Assembly: GCA_014169315.1 (NCBI GenBank)
Contig: AP022133.1
Location: forward strand, 930,001-994,000
Source of the DNA: Enterobacter cloacae
Lineage (GTDB): Bacteria > Pseudomonadota > Gammaproteobacteria > Enterobacterales > Enterobacteriaceae
DNA: 64,000 bases
Direction of reading: 5' to 3'
Positions 39,760-53,479 of this stretch are shown one piece after another. Numbering within the stretch: position 1 is the stretch's first letter; every line of letters begins with the position of its first letter. The notes below the pieces were generated by a model. It had not been told where the DNA came from, made no database searches, and saw nothing but the letters and a program-made list of their open reading frames with translations. Both the position numbers and the translations under genes were made by a program.

Positions 39760-40221
39760 ATGAAAAAATCCTGGTTTATTTATCTGGCAATTGCAGTAGT
39801 TGTGATTGCTTTTAGTCTTTGGGATGATATTTACCCTGTAAAAATTATTGATGTCCATCGCAGTACTGATAAATTTGATTATGATGATATTATCGTTGAC
39901 CATTTCCCGTTAACGGATCGGGGACGAATTGACTGGTGGTTATCTCAGCGGGATATGCTTAAGAAAAAATACAACATCCCCTCCGGGCAGGAATTTGTTT
40001 TGATGGTCTGGGATGTGGGGGGCGGGTATCTGCGGGACTCTCCGCGAGAGGATTATTTTTGTTTTCCTGATATGACATCAGAGAAGAATTGTATTGAAAA
40101 AAATAACCTTCTTAAGGTTGACGCCAGGTTTTCTGATGAAGACAAAGTTAATTTTATTATTGATAATAATAAGTACATTATGAATAAAAAAGATGGCTCG
40201 ATAACTAAAGAGCGGTACTGA
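39760..40221 (+). CDS. DUF943-family membrane protein, copy 3
   Basis: 153 aa, third tandem copy. Distinctive changes are KFDYDD for RPGYDD at about residues 38-43, RIDWW for RINWW, LMVWDVGGGY and INKKDGSITKERY-like changes at the C-terminus (NKYIMNKKDG). Cysteines and the single N-terminal span are conserved. It ends 90 bases from the converging dxs stop; that gap has only a weak CTGCTCC/GGAGCAG inverted repeat (40266-40303). Codon use stays AT-rich to the end, marking the border of the inserted segment. Confidence 0.8.
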   Translation: MKKSWFIYLAIAVVVIAFSLWDDIYPVKIIDVHRSTDKFDYDDIIVDHFPLTDRGRIDWWLSQRDMLKKKYNIPSGQEFVLMVWDVGGGYLRDSPREDYFCFPDMTSEKNCIEKNNLLKVDARFSDEDKVNFIIDNNKYIMNKKDGSITKERY

Positions 40222-40311
40222 ATGCTACTTTGGCGATGTGTTCAACGGCTTGATTAATTCCGCTCTGCTCCCGCTAACAAAATAAGTCTAACAGGAGCAG
40301 TGGGGAAGGTG

Positions 40312-42174
40312 TTATGCCAGCCAGGTACGGATTTTGGCTTCGATACCTGCGGCATCCAGGCCGATGGCCGCACGGGCCTCGTCCTGCGTCCCTTGTGGGA
40401 TGAAGTGATCAGGCAGGCCGAGGTTCAGTACCGGAACAGCTTTACGGTTCGCCATCAGCACCTCGTTCACGCCGCTGCCCGCGCCGCCCATAATGGCGTT
40501 TTCTTCCAGCGTCACCAGCACGTCATGGCTTTCTGCCATGCTCAGGATCAGAGATTCATCGAGCGGTTTCACAAAACGCATATCCACCAGGGTGGCATTC
40601 AGCGTTTCAGCGACTTTTGCCGCTTCCGGCATCAGCGTACCGAAGTTCAGGATCGCCACTGTCTGACCGCGACGTTTGACCAGGCCTTTACCCATTGCCA
40701 GTTTCTCCAGCGGTTGCAGCTCAACGCCTACGGCATTGCCGCGTGGGTAACGAACTGCGCTTGGGCCGTCCTGATAGTGGTAGCCGGTAAATAGCATCTG
40801 ACGGCATTCGTTCTCATCGCTCGGCGTCATGATGACCATGTCCGGTATGCAACGCAGGAACGACAGATCAAATGCGCCCTGATGCGTTTGACCGTCAGCC
40901 CCCACGATACCCGCACGGTCGATCGCAAACAGTACCGGCAGCTTCTGAATGGCAACGTCATGGATAACCTGGTCGTAGGCGCGTTGCAGGAAGGTGGAGT
41001 AGATAGCCACAACCGGCTTGTAGCCGCCAATTGCCAGGCCTGCCGCGAATGTCACTGCATGCTGCTCGGCAATCGCCACGTCAAAATACTGGTCAGGGAA
41101 TTTTTTGGAAAACTCCACCATACCGGAGCCTTCACGCATGGCAGGCGTTACCGCCATCAGCTTGTTGTCTTTCGCCGCCGTTTCACACAGCCAGTCGCCA
41201 AAGATTTTCGAATAGCTCGGCATACCGCCGCTGCTTTTCGGCAGGCAGCCGCTGGTATGGTCAAATTTCGGTACCGCGTGGAAGGTGATCGGGTCTTTTT
41301 CCGCCGGTTCGTAACCACGCCCTTTTTTGGTCATGATGTGCAGGAACTGCGGGCCTTTCAGGTCGCGCATGTTTTTGAGCGTCGTGATCAGACCCAGCAC
41401 GTCGTGGCCGTCGACCGGGCCAATGTAGTTAAAGCCCAGCTCTTCAAACAGCGTACCCGGCACAACCATACCTTTGATATGTTCTTCGGTACGTTTGAGC
41501 AGCTCTTTAATTGGCGGTACGCCGGAGAAGACTTTTTTGCCGCCTTCACGCAGCGAGGAGTAAAGTTTTCCGGAGAGCAACTGCGCCAGATGGTTATTCA
41601 GTGCGCCGACGTTTTCGGAAATCGACATCTCGTTATCGTTAAGGATAACCAGCATGTCCGGCTTGATATCTCCTGCATGGTTCATGGCCTCAAAAGCCAT
41701 ACCAGCGGTGATTGCGCCGTCACCAATCACGCAGACGGTGCGACGCTGCTTGTTCTCTTTTTCGGCGGCAACGGCAATACCGATACCGGCAGAAATTGAC
41801 GTGGAGGAGTGGCCGACGCTTAACACGTCATACTCGCTCTCACCGCGCCACGGGAACGGGTGCAGGCCACCTTTCTGGCGAATGGTGCCGATTTTATCGC
41901 GACGTCCGGTCAGAATTTTGTGCGGATATGCCTGGTGACCTACGTCCCAGATCAGCTGATCGAACGGCGTGTTATAGACGTAATGCAGCGCCACTGTCAG
42001 CTCAACCGTGCCAAGCCCGGAGGCGAAATGACCGCTGGAGCGGCTGACGCTGTCGAGCAAGTAGCGACGCAGCTCGTCGCACAGTTTCGGCAGGCTCTCT
42101 TTCGGCAACAGGCGTAACTCCTGGGTGGAGTCTACTAACGCCAGTGTCGGGTATTTGGCAATATCAAAACTCAT
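40312..42174 (-). CDS. dxs: 1-deoxy-D-xylulose-5-phosphate synthase
   Basis: Thiamine diphosphate enzyme joining pyruvate and glyceraldehyde-3-phosphate, the first step of the MEP isoprenoid pathway. 620 aa, same as E. coli Dxs. Motifs: [13 protein letters not shown], the ThDP motif [30 protein letters not shown], and the catalytic Glu in [14 protein letters not shown] 42174 is the family start (a TTG one codon upstream is not needed). Last gene of xseB-ispA-dxs here; yajO, which follows in E. coli, is missing. Confidence 0.97.
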   Translation of the reverse strand: MSFDIAKYPTLALVDSTQELRLLPKESLPKLCDELRRYLLDSVSRSSGHFASGLGTVELTVALHYVYNTPFDQLIWDVGHQAYPHKILTGRRDKIGTIRQKGGLHPFPWRGESEYDVLSVGHSSTSISAGIGIAVAAEKENKQRRTVCVIGDGAITAGMAFEAMNHAGDIKPDMLVILNDNEMSISENVGALNNHLAQLLSGKLYSSLREGGKKVFSGVPPIKELLKRTEEHIKGMVVPGTLFEELGFNYIGPVDGHDVLGLITTLKNMRDLKGPQFLHIMTKKGRGYEPAEKDPITFHAVPKFDHTSGCLPKSSGGMPSYSKIFGDWLCETAAKDNKLMAVTPAMREGSGMVEFSKKFPDQYFDVAIAEQHAVTFAAGLAIGGYKPVVAIYSTFLQRAYDQVIHDVAIQKLPVLFAIDRAGIVGADGQTHQGAFDLSFLRCIPDMVIMTPSDENECRQMLFTGYHYQDGPSAVRYPRGNAVGVELQPLEKLAMGKGLVKRRGQTVAILNFGTLMPEAAKVAETLNATLVDMRFVKPLDESLILSMAESHDVLVTLEENAIMGGAGSGVNEVLMANRKAVPVLNLGLPDHFIPQGTQDEARAAIGLDAAGIEAKIRTWLA

Positions 42175-42198
42175 CAAAGGCTCATCGAGATATTTAGT

Positions 42199-43098
42199 TT
42201 ATTTATCACGCTGGATTATATAGTCCGCTAGCGCTTCCAGTGCCGAGGTATCCAGGGATTGCGCAGCCAGCTGATTCAGCGACTGGCGGGCATCCGCTAT
42301 CAGGTCCCGGGCTTTACGTTGGGCTTGCTCAAGGCCCAGAAGGGCGGGGTAGGTACTTTTGCCAAGCTGCTGGTCTGCACCCTGACGTTTTCCCAATGTT
42401 GCAGTATCGCCCACCACATCCAGAATGTCATCCTGAACCTGGAATGCCAGGCCAATACTTTCTGCGTATCTGTCCAGAACCGGCAGGGCTTTTCGCCCTT
42501 GTTCACCTGCGCTCAGCGCGCCCAGGCGAACGGCTGCACGAATGAGTGCCCCCGTTTTATGGCGGTGAATACGTTCCAGCTGTTCCAGATTAACCTGACG
42601 CCCTTCTGCATCAAGATCCAGTGCCTGTCCACCGCACATTCCTGCGACGCCACTGGCCATCGCCAGTTCGGACACCATCGCCAGACGGTCGCGGTCACTC
42701 ACTTCAACCATCGGCGCATCGCTTAAAATCGAGAACGCCAGCGTTTGCAGGGCATCCCCCGCCAGAATGGCATTGGCTTCGCCAAACCGGATATGGCAGG
42801 TAGGTTGACCACGACGCAGGTCATCATCATCCATCGCCGGTAAATCATCGTGGATCAGCGAGTAAGCGTGGATGCACTCAACGGCAGCTGCCGGGGCGTC
42901 CAGCGTAGTATCGCTGATACCAAACATCTTGCCTGTGGCATAGACCAGGAACGGACGCAGGCGCTTTCCGCCCAAGAGTGCGCCATAGTGCATGGCCTCA
43001 ACCAGAGGAGTGTTCTGAAAAGGCTGTGGCTCGATAAAACGGCGCAGGGCGTCGTTGGCGCGATTCACACACGCCTGAAGCTCGTTGGCGAAATCCAT
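42199..43098 (-). CDS. ispA: Farnesyl diphosphate synthase
   Basis: Condenses IPP with DMAPP/GPP to farnesyl diphosphate, 299 aa. The first aspartate-rich motif is DDLPAMDDDDLRRG with CHIRFGEANA after it; the second is DDILD. The ATG follows directly after the xseB stop (TAAATG), and dxs starts 24 bases after its stop, so the three genes form one operon. Confidence 0.97.
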   Translation of the reverse strand: MDFANELQACVNRANDALRRFIEPQPFQNTPLVEAMHYGALLGGKRLRPFLVYATGKMFGISDTTLDAPAAAVECIHAYSLIHDDLPAMDDDDLRRGQPTCHIRFGEANAILAGDALQTLAFSILSDAPMVEVSDRDRLAMVSELAMASGVAGMCGGQALDLDAEGRQVNLEQLERIHRHKTGALIRAAVRLGALSAGEQGRKALPVLDRYAESIGLAFQVQDDILDVVGDTATLGKRQGADQQLGKSTYPALLGLEQAQRKARDLIADARQSLNQLAAQSLDTSALEALADYIIQRDK

Positions 43099-43341
43099 TT
43101 ACTCGGCGTCCGGTGTGAAAGGCGTTGTTTTAGCATCTTCGCTGTCGGACAGCAGGATTTGCACGCGCTGCTCGGCCTGCTGCAGTTTGACCTGCCCCTG
43201 ACGTGCCAGCTGCACGCCACGCTCGAATTCGTTGAGCGCCTCTTCCAGCGGTAAATCACCGCTCTCAAGGCGGGTGACGATCTGCTCCAGTTCACTCAGC
43301 GCAGTTTCGAAACTGGCCGGTGCGTCGTTCTTCTTCGGCAT
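43099..43341 (-). CDS. xseB: Exodeoxyribonuclease VII small subunit
   Basis: 80-aa helical subunit that binds XseA to make the single-strand-specific exonuclease VII. The family pattern [33 protein letters not shown] is complete. An in-frame ATG at 43377 would add 12 residues, but MPKKNDAP at 43341 matches E. coli. Divergent from thiI. Confidence 0.96.
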   Translation of the reverse strand: MPKKNDAPASFETALSELEQIVTRLESGDLPLEEALNEFERGVQLARQGQVKLQQAEQRVQILLSDSEDAKTTPFTPDAE

Positions 43342-43514
43342 AGTGAATTTGACTCTTTCTATTTTTAGCCCTGTCATGGTAACGGACTCAGGCGGAGAAG
43401 CAAATAACGCTCAATGGTGATATACTCGCGCGCCTGGATGCAGCCACGGGTGTGGGCTGTAATATTATTTTCCATTACAAGCCTTAACAAGCTTGCCTAA
43501 GAAACATTGCCGCC

Positions 43515-44963
43515 ATGAAGTTTATCATTAAATTGTTCCCTGAAATCACCATCAAAAGCCAATCTGTGCGTTTGCGCTTTATTAAAATTCTCACCGGGAA
43601 CATTCGTAACGTATTAAAGCACTACGACGAAACGCTTGCCGTGGTGCGTCACTGGGATCACGTTGAAGTTCGCGCGAAAGACGAAAACAAACGTCAGGAT
43701 ATTCGCGACGCGCTGACCCGTATTCCGGGTATTCATCATATTCTGGAAGTGGAAGATGTTCCGTTCAGCGATATGCACGACATCTTCGAGAAAGCGCTGG
43801 TACAGTACCGCAACCAGATCGAAGGTAAAACCTTCTGCGTGCGCGTGAAACGTCGTGGCAAGCACGAGTTCAGCTCGATTGAAGTGGAACGTTACGTTGG
43901 CGGCGGTCTTAACCAACACGTGGAAACTGCGCGCGTACGTCTGACTAACCCGGACGTGACCGTGAATCTGGAGATCGAAAACGATCGCCTGCTGCTGGTC
44001 AAAGGCCGTTACGAAGGTATTGGCGGTTTCCCGATCGGCACTCAGGAAGACGTGCTGTCGCTGATCTCCGGCGGGTTCGATTCTGGCGTTTCCAGCTACA
44101 TGCTGATGCGTCGCGGTTGCCGCGTACACTACTGCTTCTTCAATCTGGGTGGTGCAGCGCATGAAATCGGTGTGCGTCAGGTGGCACATTACCTGTGGAA
44201 CCGCTTTGGCAGCTCCCACCGCGTGCGTTTTGTGGCGATCAACTTCGAGCCGGTGGTTGGCGAAATCCTTGAGAAAGTGGACGACGGCCAGATGGGCGTC
44301 GTGCTGAAGCGCATGATGGTACGTGCGGCGTCCAAAGTGGCTGAACGTTACGGCGTACAGGCGCTGGTGACGGGGGAAGCGCTGGGCCAGGTCTCCAGCC
44401 AGACGCTGACCAACCTGCGTCTTATCGACAATGTTTCTGATACGCTGATCCTGCGCCCACTGATCTCCCACGATAAAGAACATATCATCGATCTGGCGCG
44501 TGAAATCGGTACCGAAGATTTTGCCCGTACCATGCCAGAGTATTGCGGTGTGATCTCAAAAAGTCCGACCGTAAAAGCGGTGAAGGCGAAGATTGAAGCG
44601 GAAGAAGAGAACTTCGATTTCGCGATCCTCGAGAAGGTGGTAGAGGAAGCGTCCAACATTGATATCCGCGATATTGCCCAGCAGACCGGGCAGGAAGTGG
44701 TTGAAGTTGAAACCGTGAGCGGTTTTGGTGCCAACGATGCGATTCTGGATATCCGTTCTATCGACGAACAGGATGACAAACCGCTGAAAGTCGAAGGGGT
44801 GGAAGTGGTTTCTCTGCCGTTCTACAAGCTGAGCACGAAGTTTGGCGATCTCGATCAGAGCAAAACGTATTTGCTGTGGTGTGAGCGTGGGGTGATGAGC
44901 CGTCTGCAGGCGCTGTATCTGCGTGAGCAGGGCTTTGCGAACGTGAAGGTGTATCGCCCGTAG
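43515..44963 (+). CDS. thiI: tRNA 4-thiouridine synthase / thiamine sulfurtransferase ThiI
   Basis: Moves persulfide sulfur from IscS to tRNA uridine 8 and to ThiS. 482 aa, same as E. coli. The N-terminal ferredoxin-like and THUMP domains (1-165) are followed by the PP-loop [12 protein letters not shown] near residue 180 and the C-terminal rhodanese-like domain with the active Cys in [10 protein letters not shown] (about 456). Monocistronic; a composite REP/hairpin repeat lies directly after it. Confidence 0.97.
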   Translation: MKFIIKLFPEITIKSQSVRLRFIKILTGNIRNVLKHYDETLAVVRHWDHVEVRAKDENKRQDIRDALTRIPGIHHILEVEDVPFSDMHDIFEKALVQYRNQIEGKTFCVRVKRRGKHEFSSIEVERYVGGGLNQHVETARVRLTNPDVTVNLEIENDRLLLVKGRYEGIGGFPIGTQEDVLSLISGGFDSGVSSYMLMRRGCRVHYCFFNLGGAAHEIGVRQVAHYLWNRFGSSHRVRFVAINFEPVVGEILEKVDDGQMGVVLKRMMVRAASKVAERYGVQALVTGEALGQVSSQTLTNLRLIDNVSDTLILRPLISHDKEHIIDLAREIGTEDFARTMPEYCGVISKSPTVKAVKAKIEAEEENFDFAILEKVVEEASNIDIRDIAQQTGQEVVEVETVSGFGANDAILDIRSIDEQDDKPLKVEGVEVVSLPFYKLSTKFGDLDQSKTYLLWCERGVMSRLQALYLREQGFANVKVYRP

Positions 44964-44984
44964 TTCATTGCCGGGGAGTGCGGT

Positions 44985-45065
44985 ATGTTGCCCTCACCCC
45001 GATCCTCTCCCACGGGAGAGGGAGAAAAACCTGGAAACGGCAACCTGTGTGGTTGCCGTTTTACT
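44985..45065. repeat. Composite repeat, reverse-oriented copy
   Basis: On the minus strand: AAAAGTAAAACGGCAACC-ACACA-GGTTGCCGTTT hairpin, then GGTTTTTCTCC, the CCTCTCCCGTGGGAGAGG hairpin and GGGGTGAGGGCAACATACCGCAC. This is the same order as the copy at 31889-31976. It lies between the converging thiI and yajL genes, and the AAACGGCAACC hairpin (45035-45061) with TTACTTTT can terminate both. Confidence 0.75.
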
Positions 45066-45066
45066 T

Positions 45067-45657
45067 TTATTCGTAGTAATTATAAATTCCCGCCGGCATG
45101 ACCAGCGACGACGCCACTTCATACGCCTTCTCGCGCCCGACCAGCAGGTCGATAATCTTTAGCGCAAAATCAATCGCGGTTCCCGGCCCCTGGCTAGTGA
45201 GCAGGTTGACACGCGGATCCCAGACAACGCGTTTATCGACCCACTGGTCTTCCGGAATGCGGTCTTTCAGCGCCGGGAAACCGGTCATATTGCCGATCGG
45301 GAAAATATCGTGTGGAACCAGCACCGTTCCGGCTGCGGCACAGATTGTCGCGACGATGCGGCCAGACAGGTGAAACTGCCTGACGGTTTCCACTAACAGT
45401 GGGCTGTCGCGAAAACACTCGGCTCCTTTCAGGCCGCCGGGAAGAACGATAATGTCGTAATCACCGTCAGCCACCTGTACCAGCGGGGCATCCGCCAGTA
45501 TTTTCACCCCGCGTGAACAGGTGATCGCCAGATTACCGTCGCTGGCAACGCTTGCCGTCGTCACCGCAATACCGCCTCGCACCATCAGGTCGATAGTGGT
45601 GACGGCTTCCATTTCTTCGCTACCAGGGGCGAGGCATACCAGTGCCGATGCGCTCAT
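45067..45657 (-). CDS. yajL: Protein/nucleic acid deglycase YajL (DJ-1 family)
   Basis: DJ-1/PfpI-family protein of 196 aa, reported as an oxidative-stress chaperone and deglycase. The nucleophile elbow cysteine is in [10 protein letters not shown] (about 106), with the conserved early glutamate in [12 protein letters not shown]. Start at [12 protein letters not shown] (45657); upstream in-frame codons to 45714 lie inside panE and are not used. The first 38 bases overlap the end of panE, so the genes are translationally linked, as in E. coli. Confidence 0.95.
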   Translation of the reverse strand: MSASALVCLAPGSEEMEAVTTIDLMVRGGIAVTTASVASDGNLAITCSRGVKILADAPLVQVADGDYDIIVLPGGLKGAECFRDSPLLVETVRQFHLSGRIVATICAAAGTVLVPHDIFPIGNMTGFPALKDRIPEDQWVDKRVVWDPRVNLLTSQGPGTAIDFALKIIDLLVGREKAYEVASSLVMPAGIYNYYE

Positions 45658-46531
45658 ACTCACTCTCCTTACGTTTAACCAGGTCATACAGGCGGGCGTT
45701 TTCCGGCACCGCAATGCCGTGTGCGCGGGCGCGTTTTAACAGATAGCCGGTGATGTAGTCGATCTCAGTGTGGCGTAACGCCCGAACGTCCTGCAACATT
45801 GAAGAGATATTTTCTGCCGTACTATCAATTACCTGCTCGACATAATAGCGTAAATCGTCTGCTGAGGTATGCAAGCCCTCGCGCTCCACCACTGAGGCGA
45901 CCTCGGCGCACAGCGTGGCAATTTCCTGCGGATGGTTTTTCAGTTCGCCGTTCGGACAGTCCCATAAAGCCGTCAACGGATTGATCACACAGTTGACTGC
46001 TAATTTGCGCCACAGTTGAGGGAGAATGTTGTTGTGCCAGGCGACATCCGGCAGCACCTTTTGCAGTGTGTCTGCCAGATAGCTGTAGTCGCCATCCTGC
46101 TCACGAGCTGGGCCAATATGCGTTATCCCGCTGGCGACATGTACGATGATGTTGCCATCCCGGCGCGCCGCATGGGTTGTCGTGGCCATCAGCAGCGGCT
46201 GAGGGATATTTTTCAGTTCATCAATCGTCCCCATGCCGTTATGCAGTAGCAAAATGGGCGAGGTGGGGGGGAGCTGGGCGGCCAGCGCTTTTACCGCATC
46301 TGAAACCTGCCACGCCTTCAGTGTGACCAGTAGCAGATCGCTTTGCGCCAGGAAATCAGGATCGTTCGCGGTGAGGGATTCGTTAAAGATACTTCCGTCT
46401 TCACCAATCAGGTTTACACTGCAGTATGGCTGAGGGACGCGTAACCAGCCCTGCACCTCGTGTCCGTGCTTGCATAGCGCAGTCAGCCATAGCTGACCAA
46501 GCGCTCCGCATCCGAGCACTGTAATTTTCAT
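45620..46531 (-). CDS. panE: 2-dehydropantoate 2-reductase
   Basis: NADPH-dependent reduction of ketopantoate to pantoate in coenzyme A synthesis, 303 aa. The N-terminal Rossmann motif is [13 protein letters not shown], with [10 protein letters not shown] and the catalytic-region [14 protein letters not shown] later. It is upstream of and overlapping yajL. Confidence 0.96.
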   Translation of the reverse strand: MKITVLGCGALGQLWLTALCKHGHEVQGWLRVPQPYCSVNLIGEDGSIFNESLTANDPDFLAQSDLLLVTLKAWQVSDAVKALAAQLPPTSPILLLHNGMGTIDELKNIPQPLLMATTTHAARRDGNIIVHVASGITHIGPAREQDGDYSYLADTLQKVLPDVAWHNNILPQLWRKLAVNCVINPLTALWDCPNGELKNHPQEIATLCAEVASVVEREGLHTSADDLRYYVEQVIDSTAENISSMLQDVRALRHTEIDYITGYLLKRARAHGIAVPENARLYDLVKRKESEYERIGTGMPRPW

Positions 46532-46659
46532 TGTTCCTCCTCACCTGCAACTGCGCCAGGTGTTACGGCCTAAGTATAGCGCCGTCAGCTAAGCTTCTGT
46601 TGAGTTATGCCTCGTAGCGGGTATTATGCAACGCAACAAAAATGAAGGGAGAAGAAAAG

Positions 46660-47151
46660 ATGCCATCTTTCGATATTGTTTCCGAAGTTGATATCCAGGA
46701 AGTCCGCAACGGCGTAGAAAACGCCAGCCGTGAAGTTGAGTCACGTTTCGATTTTCGTGGTGTTGAGGCAACATTTGACCTGAATGAGGCAAATAAGACC
46801 ATCAAGGTGCTGAGTGAGTCTGATTTCCAGGTTAACCAGCTGCTGGATATTTTGCGCGCCAAGCTGCTGAAGCGCGGCATTGAAGGTACCTCACTGGATG
46901 TGCCGGAAGAGTTCGTACACAGCGGTAAAACCTGGTTTGTTGAAGCTAAACTGAAGCAGGGTATTGAGAGCGCGGTGCAGAAGAAAATCGTTAAGCTCAT
47001 CAAAGATAGCAAGCTGAAAGTTCAGGCGCAGATCCAGGGCGAAGAGATCCGTGTCACCGGTAAATCTCGTGATGACCTGCAGGGCGTAATGGCGCTGATC
47101 CGTGGCGGCGATCTGGGGCAGCCGTTCCAGTTCAAAAACTTCCGCGATTAA
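46660..47151 (+). CDS. yajQ: YajQ family nucleotide-binding protein
   Basis: 163 aa, UPF0234/DUF520. Two ferredoxin-like RNA-recognition folds; family members bind GTP/ATP and, in Xanthomonas, cyclic di-[29 protein letters not shown] and [15 protein letters not shown] regions are conserved. An ATG six codons upstream (46642) overlaps the AAGGGAGAAG ribosome binding site, so 46660 is the start. Confidence 0.95.
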   Translation: MPSFDIVSEVDIQEVRNGVENASREVESRFDFRGVEATFDLNEANKTIKVLSESDFQVNQLLDILRAKLLKRGIEGTSLDVPEEFVHSGKTWFVEAKLKQGIESAVQKKIVKLIKDSKLKVQAQIQGEEIRVTGKSRDDLQGVMALIRGGDLGQPFQFKNFRD

Positions 47152-47155
47152 GACG

Positions 47156-47183
47156 AAAAAGCCCGGTTTAACCGGGCTTTTTT
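47156..47183. terminator. Bidirectional terminator yajQ/yajR
   Basis: AAAAAGCCCGGTT / AACCGGGCTTTTT, perfect stem with a short TA turn, A-rich on one side and T-rich on the other, exactly between the two converging stops. Confidence 0.9.
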
Positions 47184-48545
47184 TCAGGCTTTCAGCACCT
47201 GCTCCACTTCGAAGCGGTTGGTCACTTTGCTGTCTATTTTGATATAGGCACTGCGTTCTTCCGGGGCGATCAGCACTTCACTCACGCCCTCAGTGGCCTC
47301 AAGACGCTGTTTCAGCGCATCGTTGATGTCGATGTCCCCTGGAATTTCTACGCGCAGGCTGCTCACGTAGCGTGGTTCTTTCATGGTGCTGGCGACCAGC
47401 AGCCAGACCATCGCCAGCAGGGCACCTGCCAGGAATACGGTTTGCGAATCAAACAGGCCATCCACCCAGCCGCCGAACGCACCACCGATGGCCACGCCGA
47501 TAAACTGGCTGGTGGAGTAGATGCCCATCGCGGTGCCTTTGTAACCGGCAGGCGATTCTTTGCTGATCAGCGACGGTAGCAGGGCTTCCATCAGGTTAAA
47601 TGCCAGGAAGAAGAGTTGCACCCCCGCGACCAGCTCCCAGAAATGCGGGCCGGAACCCCACAGCACGATCTCGGCAATCAGTAACACCGCCACGCAGCCA
47701 ACGAAGACGCGTTTCATCTTGCGCTTCACTTCGGCGTAAATAATAAACGGCACCACCGAGACGAACGAAATCAGCATCGTCACCAGATAAATTTTCCAGT
47801 GCTCAGCGGCAGGGAAACCCGCAGACGCCAGCTGGCCGGGCAGGGCGACAAAGGTCGACATCAGCAGGATATGCAGGCACATGATGCCAAAGTTCAGCTT
47901 CAGCAAGTGCGGCTCAACGAGCACTTTGCTAAAGCAGCCTTTCACCATCCCGGACTCACGGTTGAGGACGTGGTTTTTGCTGTCTGGCACTACCCACAGC
48001 GTGAGCGCAATACCGATGGTCGCCAGCACGGCAATCATCCAGAACAGGGCATGCAGACCCAGCTTATGGGTGATGACAGGGCCAAGCACCATCGCAATGG
48101 CAAAGGTGACGCCAAAGCTGACGCCGATAAACGCCATCGCTTTGGTACGGTTCTGTTCACGAGTTAAATCTGACAGCAGTGCCATCACGGCGGCTGCAAT
48201 TGCGCCGGAACCCTGCAGGGCGCGGCCAAGAATAATGCCCCAGATGGAGTGGGAGAGGGCGGCAATGATGCTGCCGAGCACAAAGACGAGTAGCCCGCCG
48301 ACAATCAGCGGTTTGCGGCCAACGCGATCGGAGAGCAGGCCGAAAGGGATCTGGAATATCGCCTGGGCTAAACCGTAGATACCTATGGCCAGGCCAATCA
48401 GTGCTTCGCTGGCTCCCTGTAGCGCCATACCGTACGTGGTCAGAACAGGCAGGACCATAAACATGCCAAGCATCCGTAGCGAGAAAACAGTCCCTAAGCC
48501 CCAGGTCGCGCGTAGCTCGCCTGGCGTCATTTTATAATCGTTCAT
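47184..48545 (-). CDS. yajR: MFS transporter YajR
   Basis: Inner-membrane major facilitator of unknown substrate, 453 aa. Twelve membrane segments with the MFS motif A GLLSDRVGRKPLIV between segments 2 and 3. Its special feature is a cytosolic C-terminal ferredoxin-like YAM domain of about 65 residues (VEIPGDIDINDALKQRLEATEGVSEVLI...), present here. ATG 48545 follows GAGGT closely; GTG 48551 overlaps that site. Confidence 0.94.
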   Translation of the reverse strand: MNDYKMTPGELRATWGLGTVFSLRMLGMFMVLPVLTTYGMALQGASEALIGLAIGIYGLAQAIFQIPFGLLSDRVGRKPLIVGGLLVFVLGSIIAALSHSIWGIILGRALQGSGAIAAAVMALLSDLTREQNRTKAMAFIGVSFGVTFAIAMVLGPVITHKLGLHALFWMIAVLATIGIALTLWVVPDSKNHVLNRESGMVKGCFSKVLVEPHLLKLNFGIMCLHILLMSTFVALPGQLASAGFPAAEHWKIYLVTMLISFVSVVPFIIYAEVKRKMKRVFVGCVAVLLIAEIVLWGSGPHFWELVAGVQLFFLAFNLMEALLPSLISKESPAGYKGTAMGIYSTSQFIGVAIGGAFGGWVDGLFDSQTVFLAGALLAMVWLLVASTMKEPRYVSSLRVEIPGDIDINDALKQRLEATEGVSEVLIAPEERSAYIKIDSKVTNRFEVEQVLKA

Positions 48546-48654
48546 TACCACCTCAGTTCAAGAGCAGGCCATAGTGTAGTGCGGGGAAGGGGCGGGGTAA
48601 ATACAGGGTTATTTAACAAATATTACATGCATTATTAATAGATTCAGTGAATAA

Positions 48655-48682
48655 AAAAGGGTGCCGAAGCACCCCTTTATTC
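48655..48682 (-). terminator. Terminator of the cyo operon
   Basis: On the minus strand: AAAGGGGTGC-TTCGG-CACCC followed by TTTTTTAT. It lies 13 bases after the cyoE stop. Confidence 0.85.
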
Positions 48683-48694
48683 ACTTGCTATGGC

Positions 48695-49582
48695 TTACCA
48701 GACGTAAGTCAGCAGGTGATGCGATTCGGGTACCATGAAATCCACGGACATCATCACGGACAGAGAGGTGATGGCCACAATCGAGAACACGAACAGCTTA
48801 CGTGCCCAGACTTTGTCATCTTCCACTTTGTAGCCGCGCAGGGCCATGCCGAGCCACCAGACGCTCACCGCAGCCGCCACCACCAGATATTTATACCCGG
48901 CGTAACCGCCCAGAGAGAGCATCAGCGTTGCCACAGCAAAGGCGATGATGTACAGCGTGATGTGGTTCTTGGCAACGGAGATGCCTTTCACAACCGGCAG
49001 AACCGGGATGTTCGCTGCCTGATAATCCTTGAAGCGGAAAATCGCAATGGCATAGGAGTGCGGCATCTGCCACAGGCTAAAGATAGCCAGCAGGATCAAC
49101 GCACCACTGTCGAACTCATTTGTGACGGCACAGTAGCCAATCACCGGCGGCGCAGCGCCGGAGAGAGAACCAATCAGCGTACCGTAGACGGAGTGACGCT
49201 TCATATACAGGCTGTAAACGCCCACATAAACCACGAACCCCATCACCCCCAGCCAGCAGGCCAGCGGGTTAGCACCAAACCACAGCAGCATAAAGCCAGC
49301 AATACCCAGCAAGGTGGCGTACACCAGCGAGACGGAAGGGGCGATCAGGCCTTTAACCAGCACCCGATTTTTGGTCCTTTCCATCTTCTTGTCGATATCC
49401 ATGTCGATGTAGTTGTTAAATACACAACCGGACGCAACAACCAGTGACACACCAATCAGCGTGTAGATAAAGAGGGTGTAATCAATGCTGCCCTTAGAGG
49501 CCAGCAAGAACCCTCCGATCACGGAGATCAGGTTGCCAAAGATGATGCCTGGTTTCGTTACTTGCAGGTATTGCTTAAACAT
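48695..49582 (-). CDS. cyoE: Protoheme IX farnesyltransferase (heme O synthase)
   Basis: Adds a farnesyl chain to heme B to make heme O for cytochrome bo3. UbiA-family membrane protein, 295 aa, about nine spans. The aspartate-rich prenyl-diphosphate site is [18 protein letters not shown], and the second is in [21 protein letters not shown]. It is the last cyo gene, 11 bases after cyoD. Confidence 0.96.
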   Translation of the reverse strand: MFKQYLQVTKPGIIFGNLISVIGGFLLASKGSIDYTLFIYTLIGVSLVVASGCVFNNYIDMDIDKKMERTKNRVLVKGLIAPSVSLVYATLLGIAGFMLLWFGANPLACWLGVMGFVVYVGVYSLYMKRHSVYGTLIGSLSGAAPPVIGYCAVTNEFDSGALILLAIFSLWQMPHSYAIAIFRFKDYQAANIPVLPVVKGISVAKNHITLYIIAFAVATLMLSLGGYAGYKYLVVAAAVSVWWLGMALRGYKVEDDKVWARKLFVFSIVAITSLSVMMSVDFMVPESHHLLTYVW

Positions 49583-49593
49583 ACTCGCCGCTC

Positions 49594-49919
49594 TTAGTGA
49601 ACCATCATGTTGTAGTTAAGGTTCCACATAATCCAGATGGAACCGACTACCAGGATAGCGATGATAATCACGGTAAAGATAAAGGCCGTCATGTTCCAGC
49701 CTTCATCGGACTTGGTGTTCATGTGCAGGAAGCAAACCAGATGCACCAGAATCTGAACCACCGCGGTGGCCAGGACTGTGCCCAGAATCACCGCGTGAGA
49801 TGCAGAACCGTTCATCACCATCCAGAACGGGATCACCGTCAGGATGATCGACAGGATAAAACCTGTCATGTAGGTTTTTACGCTACCGTGGGAAGCGCCA
49901 TGATCGTTTGAATGACTCA

Positions 49920-49920
<1 letters not shown>
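49594..49920 (-). CDS. cyoD: Cytochrome bo3 ubiquinol oxidase subunit IV
   Basis: 108-aa assembly subunit with three membrane spans. Starts [21 protein letters not shown]; the ATG overlaps the last base of the cyoC stop (TAATG). An upstream open frame inside cyoC is not coding. The conserved [17 protein letters not shown] lies between spans 2 and 3. Confidence 0.95.

Positions 49921-53479
<3,559 letters not shown>

Larger units (their letters stand above)
38750..40221 (+). repeat. Tandem duplication, 505-bp unit, three copies
   Basis: Start codons at 38750, 39255 and 39760 are exactly 505 bases apart twice. Each unit is a 462-base gene plus 43 bases of spacer (the last lacks the spacer). The middle of the genes is nearly identical at DNA level, for example around TTAACGGATCGGGG and GACTCTCCGCGAGA, while both ends differ more. 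Confidence 0.9.

Noticed and set aside
38750-40221. CRISPR-like or satellite interpretation of the 505-bp repeats
   Set aside because: Each unit encodes a complete protein with conserved frame and ribosome binding site, so this is gene duplication and not a CRISPR array or satellite.
40266-40303. CTGCTCC/GGAGCAG inverted repeat as terminator between the DUF943 array and dxs
   Set aside because: Only seven paired bases with a long loop and no T run on either strand; noted in the copy 3 entry but not called as a terminator.
48718-49582. Unusual residues in the cyoE aspartate motif as a sign of inactivation
   Set aside because: [12 protein letters not shown] keeps all acidic positions of E. 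coli NNYIDRDIDRKM; the changes are at non-ligand positions.
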